DNA of 56,963 nucleotides from Actinoplanes sp. TFC3 (lineage in GTDB: Bacteria > Actinomycetota > Actinomycetes > Mycobacteriales > Micromonosporaceae), in NCBI RefSeq assembly GCF_001553785.1, contig NZ_LOJP01000001.1, positions 2,207,924 to 2,264,886 on the forward strand. The letters are read 5' to 3'. The position numbers and the translations under genes were made by a program. Shown one piece after another: positions 18,628-27,186 of this stretch; the first letter of the stretch is position 1, and each line of letters opens with the position of its first letter. The notes under the pieces were generated by a model. It searched no databases, was not told the origin of the DNA, and was given only the letters and a program-made list of their open reading frames with translations.

Positions 18628-18720
18628 ATGCGAGCGACTTCCACGCCCCGGACCCTTGCCCGTCCTACCGTGGAGTTGCACCTTGTCCCTGCTGAATTTG
18701 GGCATCGTCGCCCATGTTGA
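18628..18720 (+). CDS. Possible leader peptide overlapping the TetM-like gene start
   Basis: A 30-residue ORF from ATG 18628 to TGA 18718-18720, with an excellent ribosome site (AGGAG at 18618-18622, 5 nt spacer). It runs in a different frame through the TTG start of the ribosomal-protection GTPase (18683) and stops 38 nt inside that gene. tet(M) of Gram-positive bacteria has a short leader peptide that takes part in attenuation, so a regulatory upstream ORF here would make sense. The peptide itself has no recognisable motif. It could be fortuitous. Confidence 0.4.
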   Translation: MRATSTPRTLARPTVELHLVPAEFGHRRPC

Positions 18721-20617
18721 TGCTGGAAAAACCAGCCTGACCGAGCGCCTGCTGTACGAAGCCGGCGCCGTTTCCCAACCCGGAAGCGTCGACGCGGGCA
18801 CCACGCGCACCGACTCGATGGAGTTGGAACGCCGGCGCGGCATCACCATCCGGGCGGCCGTCACGTCGCTTCGCCTCGGTGAGCTCACCGTCAACCTGCT
18901 CGACACCCCGGGCCACCCCGACTTCATCGCCGAAGTCGAACGCTCCCTCGCCGTGCTCGACGCCGCTGTGCTGGTGGTGTCCAGCGTCGAGGGCGTCCAA
19001 CCGCAGACCGTCGCCATCTGGCGAGCGCTGCGCCGCATCGGCGTACCCACAATGATTTTCCTCAACAAGGTGGACCGCCGCGGCGCCGACGTCGATCGGG
19101 CCCTCACCCAGGTACGCCAGCGGCTCACCCCGCACGCGGTCCTGCTCACCACCGCCACCGGTCAGGACGCCGTCGACCTCACCGGCGAATCCGTCGTGGA
19201 AGCGGTGGCCGAGGTCGACGACATCATCGCCACCCGATGGCTGGCCGGCGAAACAATCCGGGCGCGCGACGTCCGTCTGGCCATCCGGCATGCGGTACGC
19301 CGTGCCGAGTTCAGCCCCGTCGCATGCGGCTCGGCGATCACCGGAGCCGGCGTACCGCATCTGCGTCACCTCCTGGCCGCCCTGCTGCCGCACAGCGGCC
19401 AACCGGACGGCCCGCTGGCGGGCACCGTTTTCGCCGTCGACCGCGACGCGCATGGCAGGCGGGCTTGGCTGCGGCTGTGGTCCGGGCAGCTACGGGTACG
19501 CGACCGGGTGCCCGTCGAAGGAACCCGCCGGCAAACCGTGACCGGCATCGCCGTCAGCGAGCCGGCCGGCGTGCTCGATCGCCCGTCGGCTTCGGCCGGC
19601 CAGATCGCCGCGGTCCGGGGCCTGCCCGCTCGGATCGGCCAGCACATCGGCACCCCACCCCGGCGCAACCTTTACCGGTTCCCGCCGCCCACCCGCCAGG
19701 CCCTCGTCGAACCCGTCAACCCGTCCCAGCGACTGGCGATGTTCGCCGGCCTGGCCGAGCTCGCCGACGAGGACCCGCTGGTCGACCTGCGGCTGGAGGA
19801 ACAGCAGGCGCAGGCGGTGATCCGCCTGCACGGCGAGGTGCAGAAGGAGGTTGTCGCGGCGCTGCTGGAGGAGCGGTACGGCGTAAGGGTGCGGTTCTCG
19901 GACACGCTGACCGCCTGCATCGAACGCGTGGTGGGCACCGGAGCGGCCGAGGACCGGGTCAAGGAACGCGGCAACCCGTACCTGGCCGGGCTCGGCCTGC
20001 GCATCGAGGCTGCCAAGACCGGCCACGGCATCGAGTTCCGCCCCGGCATCGAACCAGGTCGCCTACCCCCGGCGTTCATTGCAGCCACGGAACAGGGGGT
20101 ACGCGCTGCCCTGCACCACGGCCGCCACGGCTGGCCGGTCACCGATTGCACGGTCACCATGACGTCATCGCAGTACTGGCCGCGCCAAAGCAAACCGCAC
20201 CAGAAGTTCGACAAGTCCATCTCCAGCGTGGCCGCGGACTTCCGCAACCTGGCCCCGGTCGTGATATCTGCGGCGCTGCGCCAGGCGGGCACGCGGGTCT
20301 GCCACCCGATCGAGCGCTTCGACGTCAACCTCCCGCATCCCACGGTGGACGCGGTGCTGGGCCTGCTCGGCCGCCTCGGCGCGGTCATCCGCGACACGGC
20401 GGCGGCGGGCGGATACCTCGAGGTCAGTGGGGACGTACCGTCATCGCGGGTTCCGCAGTTGGTGGCGGCTTTGCCCGACCTGACGGGTGGGGAAGCGGTG
20501 CTGACTACTCACTTCGACCATTACGCGGCGGTGGGCGGCGGGGAGATGCCGGAGCTGCCGCGGCGCGGGCCCGATCCGGGGGAGCGGGAGGGGTGGTTCC
20601 GCGCTGTGCCACGGTAG
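18683..20617 (+). CDS. TetM/OtrA-like ribosomal protection GTPase
   Basis: A 644-residue translation-factor GTPase of the tetracycline ribosomal protection family (TetM about 639, OtrA about 663 residues). G1 AHVDAGKT is at residues 10-17, followed by G2 RGITI, G3 DTPGH, G4 NKVD and a G5-like CGSA. Domains II-V of the EF-G fold follow, and the domain-IV region contains ADFRNLAPVV as in TetM (ADFRMLAPIV). Such proteins bind the ribosome and displace tetracycline. In antibiotic-producing actinomycetes they often confer intrinsic or self-resistance. The TTG at 18683 is supported by GGAG 7 nt upstream and by family alignment at NLGIVAHVD. Whether it gives resistance cannot be told from sequence; a paralogue with another ribosomal role is possible. 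Confidence 0.9.
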   Translation: MSLLNLGIVAHVDAGKTSLTERLLYEAGAVSQPGSVDAGTTRTDSMELERRRGITIRAAVTSLRLGELTVNLLDTPGHPDFIAEVERSLAVLDAAVLVVSSVEGVQPQTVAIWRALRRIGVPTMIFLNKVDRRGADVDRALTQVRQRLTPHAVLLTTATGQDAVDLTGESVVEAVAEVDDIIATRWLAGETIRARDVRLAIRHAVRRAEFSPVACGSAITGAGVPHLRHLLAALLPHSGQPDGPLAGTVFAVDRDAHGRRAWLRLWSGQLRVRDRVPVEGTRRQTVTGIAVSEPAGVLDRPSASAGQIAAVRGLPARIGQHIGTPPRRNLYRFPPPTRQALVEPVNPSQRLAMFAGLAELADEDPLVDLRLEEQQAQAVIRLHGEVQKEVVAALLEERYGVRVRFSDTLTACIERVVGTGAAEDRVKERGNPYLAGLGLRIEAAKTGHGIEFRPGIEPGRLPPAFIAATEQGVRAALHHGRHGWPVTDCTVTMTSSQYWPRQSKPHQKFDKSISSVAADFRNLAPVVISAALRQAGTRVCHPIERFDVNLPHPTVDAVLGLLGRLGAVIRDTAAAGGYLEVSGDVPSSRVPQLVAALPDLTGGEAVLTTHFDHYAAVGGGEMPELPRRGPDPGEREGWFRAVPR

Positions 20618-20738
20618 GGGGCGTTGTTTACTGAAGGAAGGGGACAGGTGATGCGGGGCTGCAGCTCAAGCTTTTCGGCCGCTGGAGTGATCAGGAATCA
20701 AGAAGCGTCGCCCACCACGCCACTTCTACCGTGATTCC

Positions 20739-20963
20739 ATGACCGCACCCACCTGGCCCCACCGGATCCGCCAGTTCCACCGTTGGCTGGCCGTGGCCTT
20801 CACCGCAACAGTCATCGCCACCACCATCGCCCTGGCGCAGCAGGATCCCATCCTCTGGATCTCCTACACACCCCTGCTGCCGCTCGCCCTGCTGTTCATC
20901 AGCGGCGCCTACCTCTACGTACGCCCCCACCTCGTCAGGCGAAGTCGCCGGCGACCTGCCTGA
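20739..20963 (+). CDS. Small two-helix membrane protein
   Basis: A 74-residue protein with two membrane helices (about 16-33 and 43-61) joined by AQQDPILWISYTPLLP, and basic ends (VRRSRRR). It resembles small conserved membrane proteins of actinobacteria with an FHRWLAVAFT start; no function is known. A TACCGT box ends 5 nt before the ATG, so the mRNA is probably leaderless. Its 3' end overlaps the convergent Nudix gene by 29 bp. Confidence 0.7.
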   Translation: MTAPTWPHRIRQFHRWLAVAFTATVIATTIALAQQDPILWISYTPLLPLALLFISGAYLYVRPHLVRRSRRRPA

Positions 20964-21432
20964 ACCACAACTCCACAGCCCGCGTGTGCAGCTCGAACCC
21001 CAACTCCGCAGGCGTCTTCAACACCTCAACTCCCGTGGTCTCAGCGTTGGCCTCGAAGTCGGAAAGCGAAGCCACCCCCGGCAACAACCCGAAGATCAGC
21101 AGAGTCCCATCCGGAGCACTCAGCGCGTCGAACAGCAGCACCGACCCCGCATCTCCGGAGACGCCGGTCTCCTCCCGCAGCTCCCGGACCGCCGCCTCCT
21201 GCCAGCTCTCGCCGGCCTCGACATAGCCGCCCGGCAGGGCCAGCGAACCTTCGGCCGGGGGGATCCCGCGCCGCACCACCAGCAGCCCAGCCCCCACCGG
21301 CTGCAGCGCCACCGCCACCGGCTTGGGGTTCAGGTAGCTGGTTTCACCGCACGCGGCGCACCGGCGCGGCCAGTTCTGGCCCGGGTTGAACCGCGCACCG
21401 CAGAAGGTGCAATGCGCGTAGCGGTCAGGCAT
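20935..21432 (-). CDS. Nudix hydrolase with N-terminal zinc ribbon
   Basis: A 165-residue protein. A zinc ribbon (Cys8, Cys11, Cys25, Cys28) is followed by a Nudix domain whose box GYVEAGESWQEAAVRELREE (about residue 70 onward) fits the GX5EX7REUXEEXGU consensus. The enzyme hydrolyses a nucleoside diphosphate linked to another group. The NADH pyrophosphatase-like ribbon suggests NUDT-type or ADP-ribose-like substrates, but this is not certain. Its ATG overlaps the end of the upstream unknown gene by 8 bp, so the two form an operon. Confidence 0.92.
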   Translation of the reverse strand: MPDRYAHCTFCGARFNPGQNWPRRCAACGETSYLNPKPVAVALQPVGAGLLVVRRGIPPAEGSLALPGGYVEAGESWQEAAVRELREETGVSGDAGSVLLFDALSAPDGTLLIFGLLPGVASLSDFEANAETTGVEVLKTPAELGFELHTRAVELWFRQVAGDFA

Positions 21433-22207
21433 GCATCGGGGCGTTGCAGGCGGCGACCAGCGCCTGGCGGCAGGCTGTCAGCAGCGGGCGCAGGGCGGCG
21501 TCGCGTTGCTGGGCTTCGTAGTTGTTGACCGCTGCGCCCGGGGCGTTCGTCTCGGCCAGCACCAGCACCTGGTCGAGGATGCTGGCGCGGGCGAAGAGCC
21601 GCCGCGAGCGGGGGTCGTACCCGGGCGGCAGTGTTCCTGTGCTCTCCGGGCGTCGCAAGGCCTGCAGGGCGCCGGCCAGCTCCGGACGCCACTGGGCCAC
21701 ATCCAGCCGGGTCAGTGCCGTGGTGGCATCCGCCAGCGCCTGGGTCAGCTCGGCTTCGGCCTCCGCCGAGCCCATCTGGAACACCGGCTTGTACTCGCCC
21801 ACCGGGTAGAACCGCCACAGCACCGTCTCGAACTCCACCCCCGAGCCGGAGGTGTGCTGCCGCACCTGTGGGACCACCCCGAACGTGGGCGTCATCACTG
21901 CCTCACCGGCCAGCAAAGCGGCACCGGTCAGCTCGCCGGGGCCGGGTAACCCGCGCGGATCGCCCGGCGCCGGCAGCACCAGCCTGATCTCATCCGGGTG
22001 CAGCTTGGCGAACGACGGCAGCGCCTGGGCCAGGCTCACGTCGGTCCAGGTGCCGGGGGCGTCGGCGACAAGGTGTTCCTCGTCGGCGGCTATCTCGTCG
22101 GCCAGCTCGTCGAACGGGACGAGTCCGGCGCGCCAGGCTCGCACCCACGCCACGAACCGGGTTGACCGGCGTGCCGTGAGGGTCGCCGCATCTGCTGCGG
22201 GGGACAT
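21425..22207 (-). CDS. Conserved actinobacterial protein of unknown function
   Basis: A 260-residue soluble protein, with no signal peptide or membrane segment. The N-terminal part (RFVAWVRAWRAGLVPFDELADEI) is helical. The middle has VVPQVRQHTSGSGVEFETVLWR, and a long C-terminal helical region ends in NAPMHA. I recall similar proteins next to Nudix hydrolases in Micromonosporaceae but know no function. The start ATG 22207 diverges from the DUF3097 gene, leaving 88 bp for both promoters. The stop overlaps the Nudix start. Confidence 0.75.
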   Translation of the reverse strand: MSPAADAATLTARRSTRFVAWVRAWRAGLVPFDELADEIAADEEHLVADAPGTWTDVSLAQALPSFAKLHPDEIRLVLPAPGDPRGLPGPGELTGAALLAGEAVMTPTFGVVPQVRQHTSGSGVEFETVLWRFYPVGEYKPVFQMGSAEAEAELTQALADATTALTRLDVAQWRPELAGALQALRRPESTGTLPPGYDPRSRRLFARASILDQVLVLAETNAPGAAVNNYEAQQRDAALRPLLTACRQALVAACNAPMHA

Positions 22208-22295
22208 GCGAGCAAGGGTACGTGCCGAGCGCCGGAATTGTCTCGGCGAGTGTGTCGAAGCGGCGTGTCCGGACGGGCAGGGTTACGGTGCCGTC

Positions 22296-23102
22296 ATGTA
22301 TGGGGAGGACGTGCTCGGGGGCAATTGGCGGCGGCGGAAAGTCATTCCGGAGGTGGACGCCGAGCCGGACCTGGTGGTCGAGGACGCCGACTCGGGCTTC
22401 TGCGGCGCGGTGGTCGGCTTCGAATTCGGCGCCGTGGTGCTGGAGGACCGGCACGGCAAGCGACGCAATTTCCCGCTCGAGCCGGCCGCCTTTCTCCTGG
22501 ACGGCAAGGTGGTCACCCTCCGCAAACCCGCGTCGCCGCAAGCCGCGCCGAAACAGAAGCGCACAGCATCAGGATCAATAGCGGTTGACAACGTACGAGC
22601 ACAAGTCGCCAAAGCCTCCCGCATCTGGGTCGAAGGCATCCACGACGCCGCGTTGGTCGAAAGAATCTGGGGCGACGACCTGCGCATCGAAGGCGTGGTC
22701 GTGGAACCCTTGGACGGCATCGACGACCTAGCCGGCGCGGTGAAGGAGTTCCGCCCCTCCCGGACCCGCCGCGTCGGTGTCCTGGTCGACCATCTGGTTG
22801 CCGGCTCCAAGGAAAGCCGCCTGGTAGCCGCGGTCACCGACCCCAACGTGCTGGTAACCGGCCATCCGTACATCGATGTCTGGCAAGCGGTAAAACCGGA
22901 AAGAGTGGGCCTGCGCGCCTGGCCGGTGATCCCGCCCGGCCGCCCGTGGAAAGAGGGCGTCTGCCAGGCGGTCGGCATCAAGGAACCGTACGAGATGTGG
23001 CGCCGCATTCTCAGCAGCGTAAGCAGCTACAAGGACGTCGAAACGCCCCTGATCAACGCCGTGGAACAACTCATCGATTTCGTCACCGAGCCAGCGGACT
23101 GA
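22296..23102 (+). CDS. DUF3097 family protein
   Basis: A 268-residue protein. VDAEPDLVVEDADSGFCGAV near the N terminus and VRAQVAKASRIWVEGIHDAA, GVLVDHLVAGSKES and GHPYIDVWQAVKP further on are the conserved blocks of DUF3097, a widespread actinobacterial family with a TOPRIM-like look (Glu in WVEG, Asp in LVDHL). No activity is established. A TACGGT box lies 6 nt before ATG 22296 and there is no ribosome site, so the transcript is probably leaderless. An upstream extension of the frame is not supported by the family alignment. Confidence 0.9.
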   Translation: MYGEDVLGGNWRRRKVIPEVDAEPDLVVEDADSGFCGAVVGFEFGAVVLEDRHGKRRNFPLEPAAFLLDGKVVTLRKPASPQAAPKQKRTASGSIAVDNVRAQVAKASRIWVEGIHDAALVERIWGDDLRIEGVVVEPLDGIDDLAGAVKEFRPSRTRRVGVLVDHLVAGSKESRLVAAVTDPNVLVTGHPYIDVWQAVKPERVGLRAWPVIPPGRPWKEGVCQAVGIKEPYEMWRRILSSVSSYKDVETPLINAVEQLIDFVTEPAD

Positions 23103-23104
23103 CG

Positions 23105-23144
23105 GGTGAGGCGGCCGGACGCTTGTGCCCGGCCGCCGTTCACC
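23105..23144. terminator. Bidirectional hairpin between convergent genes
   Basis: Stem GGCGGCCGG (23110-23118) with CCGGCCGCC (23129-23137) around a 10-nt loop, extended after a 2-nt bulge by GGTGA (23105-23109) with TCACC (23140-23144). It sits exactly between the stop of the DUF3097 gene and the stop of the convergent dehydrogenase gene. Confidence 0.7.
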
Positions 23145-23145
23145 G

Positions 23146-23886
23146 TCAGGAGCGGGGGCGCCCGCTCAGTACCCCGAGCACCTCGGCATACCGCCCCTCA
23201 GCCACCGCATTGCGCTGCCATTTCACCCGCTCCACCAGGATCTGCCCCGCCGCCGGGTCGGCCTCCAGCAGGCTCATCACCTCGTCGAGGAAGTCCTCCA
23301 GCGGCATGGCGATTTCGGATTCCTGCTGGTTCATCAGCGCGGTTCGCACCGCTGGCGGCACGAGTTCGACAACGTGTACCTTGCTGTCCGACAACTGCAC
23401 ACGCAAGGATTCCGTGTACGAATGGACGGCCGCCTTCGTAGCGTTGTACGTGGGCGTGATCGGCAGCGGCAGATAGGCCAGCCCCGACGTAACCGTCATG
23501 ATCGTGGCGCGCGGCTGCTCCAGCAGCCCCGGCAGGAAAGCGTTGACCAGCCGGATAGGCCCGAGCAGGTTCACCTGAACAGTGCGCTCGGCAACGTCAA
23601 GGGACGCCGCCTCGCGCAGATCCTCGACCTCCATGATGCCGGCCATCGTCACCAGCGTGTCCAACGCCGGAAAGCGCTCGGCCACCTGATCGCGCGCCGC
23701 AACAATCGACGCTGGGTCGCTGGTGTCGATGACAACCGTGGCGATGCCCGGATGCTCAGCTGCAATACGCTCCAGCAGCTCGGTCCGCCGCCCGCCAACA
23801 ATCACGGTATTGCCCTTGGCCTGCAGCCGCAAAGCCAGCCCCAGCCCGATGCCAGAGGTCGCCCCAGGAATGAAAACAGTGTCCAC
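23146..23886 (-). CDS. Short-chain dehydrogenase (DltE-like)
   Basis: A 246-residue SDR oxidoreductase. The cofactor loop GATSGIG (about residues 8-14), NLLGP as the NxxG-region motif, and the catalytic Ser...Tyr-x3-Lys in VTSGLAYLPLPITPTYNATK are intact. The C-terminal part ESEIAMPLEDFLDEVMSLL resembles the DltE-like subgroup of uncharacterised oxidoreductases. The start is GTG 23886, with a GAGG about 9 nt upstream. The substrate is unknown. The 160 bp between it and the upstream serine hydrolase gene hold no gene I can support. Confidence 0.88.
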   Translation of the reverse strand: MDTVFIPGATSGIGLGLALRLQAKGNTVIVGGRRTELLERIAAEHPGIATVVIDTSDPASIVAARDQVAERFPALDTLVTMAGIMEVEDLREAASLDVAERTVQVNLLGPIRLVNAFLPGLLEQPRATIMTVTSGLAYLPLPITPTYNATKAAVHSYTESLRVQLSDSKVHVVELVPPAVRTALMNQQESEIAMPLEDFLDEVMSLLEADPAAGQILVERVKWQRNAVAEGRYAEVLGVLSGRPRS

Positions 23887-24046
23887 GAATATCCGCCTCT
23901 TTCGTCATCCGGTACGACCAGAGCCTCGCCGACCAGCCGAGCAGTAGCTAGGCCGCGTTCAACCCAGGATTCCCAGACCCCCGATACCGCCAAGGCCCCT
24001 GGCAAGCGACCCCGTGGCTGGAGCTCGGCCTCCTTGAGCAGGCGCC

Positions 24047-25360
24047 TCAGGCCAAGTGCCGCGGATCCCGGCTGAACACGAACGTCGCCACATCCAGCTT
24101 CTCCGGCCGCCCGTCGCTCCCGCGCACCACCACCAGAACCTCTCCGGTGTTGGCCCCCGCCACCCCGCGCCACCGGTCCGGCCCCTCCTGCACGAACCGC
24201 CAAGCCGGTCGAGCCGAATACCCCACAGCCCCCATCACCAGCTCGGAACCGTCAGCGACAACCTCAACCTCCGATCCCATCCACCACCACCGCCCGCACA
24301 GCGCAGCAATGTCCGAGGGGACCGGCGCAGCAGGCTGCCAAGGCGCCACAGCAACCGGCTCAGAATCCAAGACAGCAGTCAAAGCAGACAGGGCCACGCC
24401 CCGGATAGAAGTTCCGCGCAGCCCATAAGAGTTGGCGAACGCGATAACCCCAACCCCGCTGCCCCGATGAACAGCCAGCTGCGAAACGTACCCGGGCATC
24501 GACCCGCCATGGGTGACATAGACCCGCTCGCCCACCCGGTTCAGCTCAGGCCCGAGCCCGTGCCCAGCCGTCCAGGTCTCGTCCTGCATCGCGACCGGGG
24601 TGCACATCTCGTCGACCGTGGAGCGGCTCAGCACGGCAGGAGCGGGAGCGGCCAGAAAGGCAGCCCACGTGGCCATGTCGGTAACCGTGGACCAGAGCTG
24701 GCCGGCCGGTGCCATGGCGCCGGTGTCGTGCCGGGGTTCCTCGTGCAGGCTGCCGTCGAGCGCGTGAACGACGTACCCGCGGGCGTACGGCTCGGTGGGG
24801 TGGTAGGTCGTTCTGGTCATCTCCAGCGGGCCCAGGACACGCTTGGTGACCAGGTTGGGCCAGGATTCGCCGGTTACTTTCTCCAGGACCGCGCCCAGCA
24901 GGCCGTACGCCAGATTGGAGTAGTGGTAGGTCTTGAAGGCCGGGCCGAAGATCTTGTCGGGGGAGAGGTCTCTCAGCAGTTGCTCGGTGCTGATTCCGGC
25001 GTTGCGTTCCCACCAGGGGCCGTCGGGTTCGCGTTGCAGGCCGGAGATGTGGCCGAGAAGTTGGCGCAGGGTGATGCCGCCTACCGGGGTCCCGGGCAGA
25101 TGGCGATAGAGCAGGTCGTCGAGGGCGAAGGCGCCCTCGTCGCGCAGTTGCAGGACCATGGTCGCGGTCAGGGTCTTGGTGATCGAGCCGAGCCGGTACT
25201 GGGTGTCCGGATCGGGCAGCGGTGCCTCGCCGGCCCCGGTGAAGTGCAGCAACGCACGATCGCGGACCACCGCCAGGGCCAGCGACGGCGCGCGGCCGGT
25301 GGCCTGGGCGGTGGTGGCGATTTCGGTGATGCGTCGCCCGGTTTCCGGCAGCAGGGACAC
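24047..25360 (-). CDS. Serine hydrolase, beta-lactamase class C / esterase family
   Basis: A 437-residue protein of the class C beta-lactamase fold. The active-site SITK (Ser59, Lys62), YSN (146-148) and the third motif HGG (in THGGSMPG) are intact. A C-terminal lipocalin-like beta domain (about 350-437, WWWMGSEVEVV) is typical of esterase or D-aminopeptidase relatives. There is no signal peptide, which argues against a periplasm-type beta-lactamase and for a cytosolic esterase or peptidase. The GTG at 25360 has GGAAGGA about 8 nt upstream. The substrate cannot be inferred. Confidence 0.9.
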   Translation of the reverse strand: MSLLPETGRRITEIATTAQATGRAPSLALAVVRDRALLHFTGAGEAPLPDPDTQYRLGSITKTLTATMVLQLRDEGAFALDDLLYRHLPGTPVGGITLRQLLGHISGLQREPDGPWWERNAGISTEQLLRDLSPDKIFGPAFKTYHYSNLAYGLLGAVLEKVTGESWPNLVTKRVLGPLEMTRTTYHPTEPYARGYVVHALDGSLHEEPRHDTGAMAPAGQLWSTVTDMATWAAFLAAPAPAVLSRSTVDEMCTPVAMQDETWTAGHGLGPELNRVGERVYVTHGGSMPGYVSQLAVHRGSGVGVIAFANSYGLRGTSIRGVALSALTAVLDSEPVAVAPWQPAAPVPSDIAALCGRWWWMGSEVEVVADGSELVMGAVGYSARPAWRFVQEGPDRWRGVAGANTGEVLVVVRGSDGRPEKLDVATFVFSRDPRHLA

Positions 25361-25479
25361 GGTTCAAATCCTTCCAAGGCTTCAGTGCGGGGTTTAACTA
25401 GCGGGCGCGGATATGGGAACGCGCGAATCGGATGTGACGCGGTGTCGCTCCTGGTGCGCCGACGTGTCACGATCGGGGT

Positions 25480-25929
25480 ATGGAAGCCGTCCTGTGGATC
25501 GTTCTGGCCATCGCGCTCGCGATCGGCGAGGCGTTCACGGCGACATTTTTGATCATTTTCTTCGCCGCTGGGGCTGCCGCGGCGGCCGGGGCCGCCGCGC
25601 TCGGCGCTCCGCTGCTGCTGCAGGTCATCGTGTTCGCCCTCGTCTCCGCCCTGTCCGTCGGTGCCTTGCGTCCTCTCATCCTGCGCCGTTCGCGCGACGA
25701 GTCCGGATCCGACGAGATGCCGTTCGGGATCAAGGCGCTGGAGGGCGAGCACGGCACCGTGCTGGAAGAGGTCGGTGCCGACCACGGCATGATCAAGATT
25801 GAGGGCGAGCTCTGGCAGGCCCGCTCCTTCGACGGCGCGGAGACATATCTGCCCGGCGAACGGGTCCGGGTCCTCAAGGTCAAGGGCGCCACTGCCATCG
25901 TGTGGCGCGACCACACACCCAACATATAG
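25480..25929 (+). CDS. NfeD-like membrane protein (short form)
   Basis: A 149-residue NfeD-family protein: two to three membrane helices (about 4-66) followed by an OB-fold domain (GEHGTVLEEVG...RVRVLKVKGATAIV). NfeD proteins partner SPFH/stomatin proteins in membrane microdomains, and the SPFH gene follows 9 bp downstream, so the pair is an operon. The ATG at 25480 is preceded by CACGAT but no ribosome site, possibly a leaderless start. Confidence 0.9.
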   Translation: MEAVLWIVLAIALAIGEAFTATFLIIFFAAGAAAAAGAAALGAPLLLQVIVFALVSALSVGALRPLILRRSRDESGSDEMPFGIKALEGEHGTVLEEVGADHGMIKIEGELWQARSFDGAETYLPGERVRVLKVKGATAIVWRDHTPNI

Positions 25930-25938
25930 AGAGGCACC

Positions 25939-27054
25939 ATGGAAGCCGTAATCGGTGTACTCATCTTCGTGATCGCGTTGTTCGCGGTGATCACGCTCAT
26001 CCGCTCCGTCCGCATCGTGCCCCAGCAGCGCATGGACGTCGTCGAACGCCTCGGCAAGTACAAGCGCACCCTTTCCCCGGGGCTCAACCTCCTGGTGCCT
26101 TTCGTCGACGCGGTACGGACCAAGGTCGACATGCGCGAGCAGGTCGTCAGCTTCCCGCCGCAGCCGGTCATCACCAGCGACAACCTCGTGGTCAGCATCG
26201 ACACGGTGCTCTACTTCAAGGTCGTCGACCCGGTGCGGGCCACGTACGAGATCTCGAACTTCCTGCAGGCCATCGAACAGCTCACCGTGACCACCCTGCG
26301 CAACGTCATCGGTTCGCTCGACCTCGAGCGGGCGCTGACCAGCCGCGAGGAGATCAACCGGCACCTGTCCAGCGTGCTCGACGAAACCACCGGCCGCTGG
26401 GGCATCAAGGTCACCCGGGTCGAGATCAAGGCCATCGAGCCGCCGCCGAGTATCCGTGACTCCATGGAGAAGCAGATGCGCGCCGAGCGGGAACGCCGCG
26501 CCACGATCCTCAACGCCGAGGGTCACAAGCAGGCCCAGATCCTGACGGCCGAGGGTGAGAAGCAGGCGGCGGTGCTGCGCGCCGACGGTGACCGCCAGTC
26601 GCGCATCCTGCAGGCCGAGGGCCAGGCCAAGGCCATCCGCACGGTGTTCGACGCCATCCACACGTCAAACCCGTCGCAGAAGGTGCTCGCGTACCAGTAC
26701 CTGCAGTCACTGCCGCAGATCGCCAACGGCACGGCCAACAAGGTGTGGATCGTGCCGACCGAGTTCACCAAGGCGCTCGACGGCCTCGGTGGCGCGCTCG
26801 GTGGCCTGGCCAACATGGCCGGTGACCAGCCGTCGGCCGAGGTGGATGCCGGAGCCGTGGAGCGCGAGGCAGCCGCAGCAGCCCAGGCCGCGGCAGCGGA
26901 GGCCGCAGCGGTCGGCCAGCAGGTGCGTGAGGCCGAAGCCCAGGTTTCCGGCGACAAGCCGCAGGCCGAACTCGCCGCCCCGGAGCCCATCCCGCCGTCC
27001 GCCGCGCTGGGTGCCGCCGACTACAACGGAGCGGGCGAACCGGAACGCGCCTGA
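25939..27054 (+). CDS. SPFH/Band 7 (stomatin-like) protein
   Basis: A 371-residue stomatin-type protein: one N-terminal membrane helix (about 2-21), then a Band 7 domain (about 24-190) with VRIVPQQRMDVVERLGKY and VVSIDTVLYFKVVDP. A coiled-coil region follows with repeated AEGxxQA(Q/A) units (AEGHKQAQILTAEGEKQAAV). The C-terminal 100 residues are Ala-rich and poorly conserved. It probably scaffolds a lipid microdomain together with the NfeD partner encoded just upstream. A long hairpin terminator follows the gene. Confidence 0.95.
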   Translation: MEAVIGVLIFVIALFAVITLIRSVRIVPQQRMDVVERLGKYKRTLSPGLNLLVPFVDAVRTKVDMREQVVSFPPQPVITSDNLVVSIDTVLYFKVVDPVRATYEISNFLQAIEQLTVTTLRNVIGSLDLERALTSREEINRHLSSVLDETTGRWGIKVTRVEIKAIEPPPSIRDSMEKQMRAERERRATILNAEGHKQAQILTAEGEKQAAVLRADGDRQSRILQAEGQAKAIRTVFDAIHTSNPSQKVLAYQYLQSLPQIANGTANKVWIVPTEFTKALDGLGGALGGLANMAGDQPSAEVDAGAVEREAAAAAQAAAAEAAAVGQQVREAEAQVSGDKPQAELAAPEPIPPSAALGAADYNGAGEPERA

Positions 27055-27083
27055 CCTCTCCGGGGTGCGGAACAGGAGCGAAT

Positions 27084-27121
27084 ATGGCAAAACCCCGCGC
27101 GAAGGTGCGGGGTTTTGTCAT
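27084..27121 (+). terminator. Hairpin terminator after the SPFH gene
   Basis: A 15-bp stem with one G-T pair (27084-27098 against 27107-27121), an 8-nt loop and TTTT in the descending arm (GCGGGGTTTTGTC). This is one of the clearest intrinsic-terminator-like structures in the window. Confidence 0.8.
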
Positions 27122-27186
27122 GGTTGTCCGAGACTGTCGAGGGTGCCCCCGGACCGCTCGGATCGGCCACATAAGGCGGAGCCAGC

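Noticed and set aside
23887..24046. Possible regulator remnant between the dehydrogenase and serine hydrolase genes
   Set aside because: A minus-strand reading (RLLKEAELQPRG) looks weakly protein-like, but no domain or start could be supported in 160 bp.
25361..25371. GGTTCAAATCC, a tRNA T-loop-like motif
   Set aside because: The flanks (GACAC and CTTCC) do not pair as a T stem, and no acceptor, D or anticodon stem can be built around it. It lies in the leader of the serine hydrolase gene.
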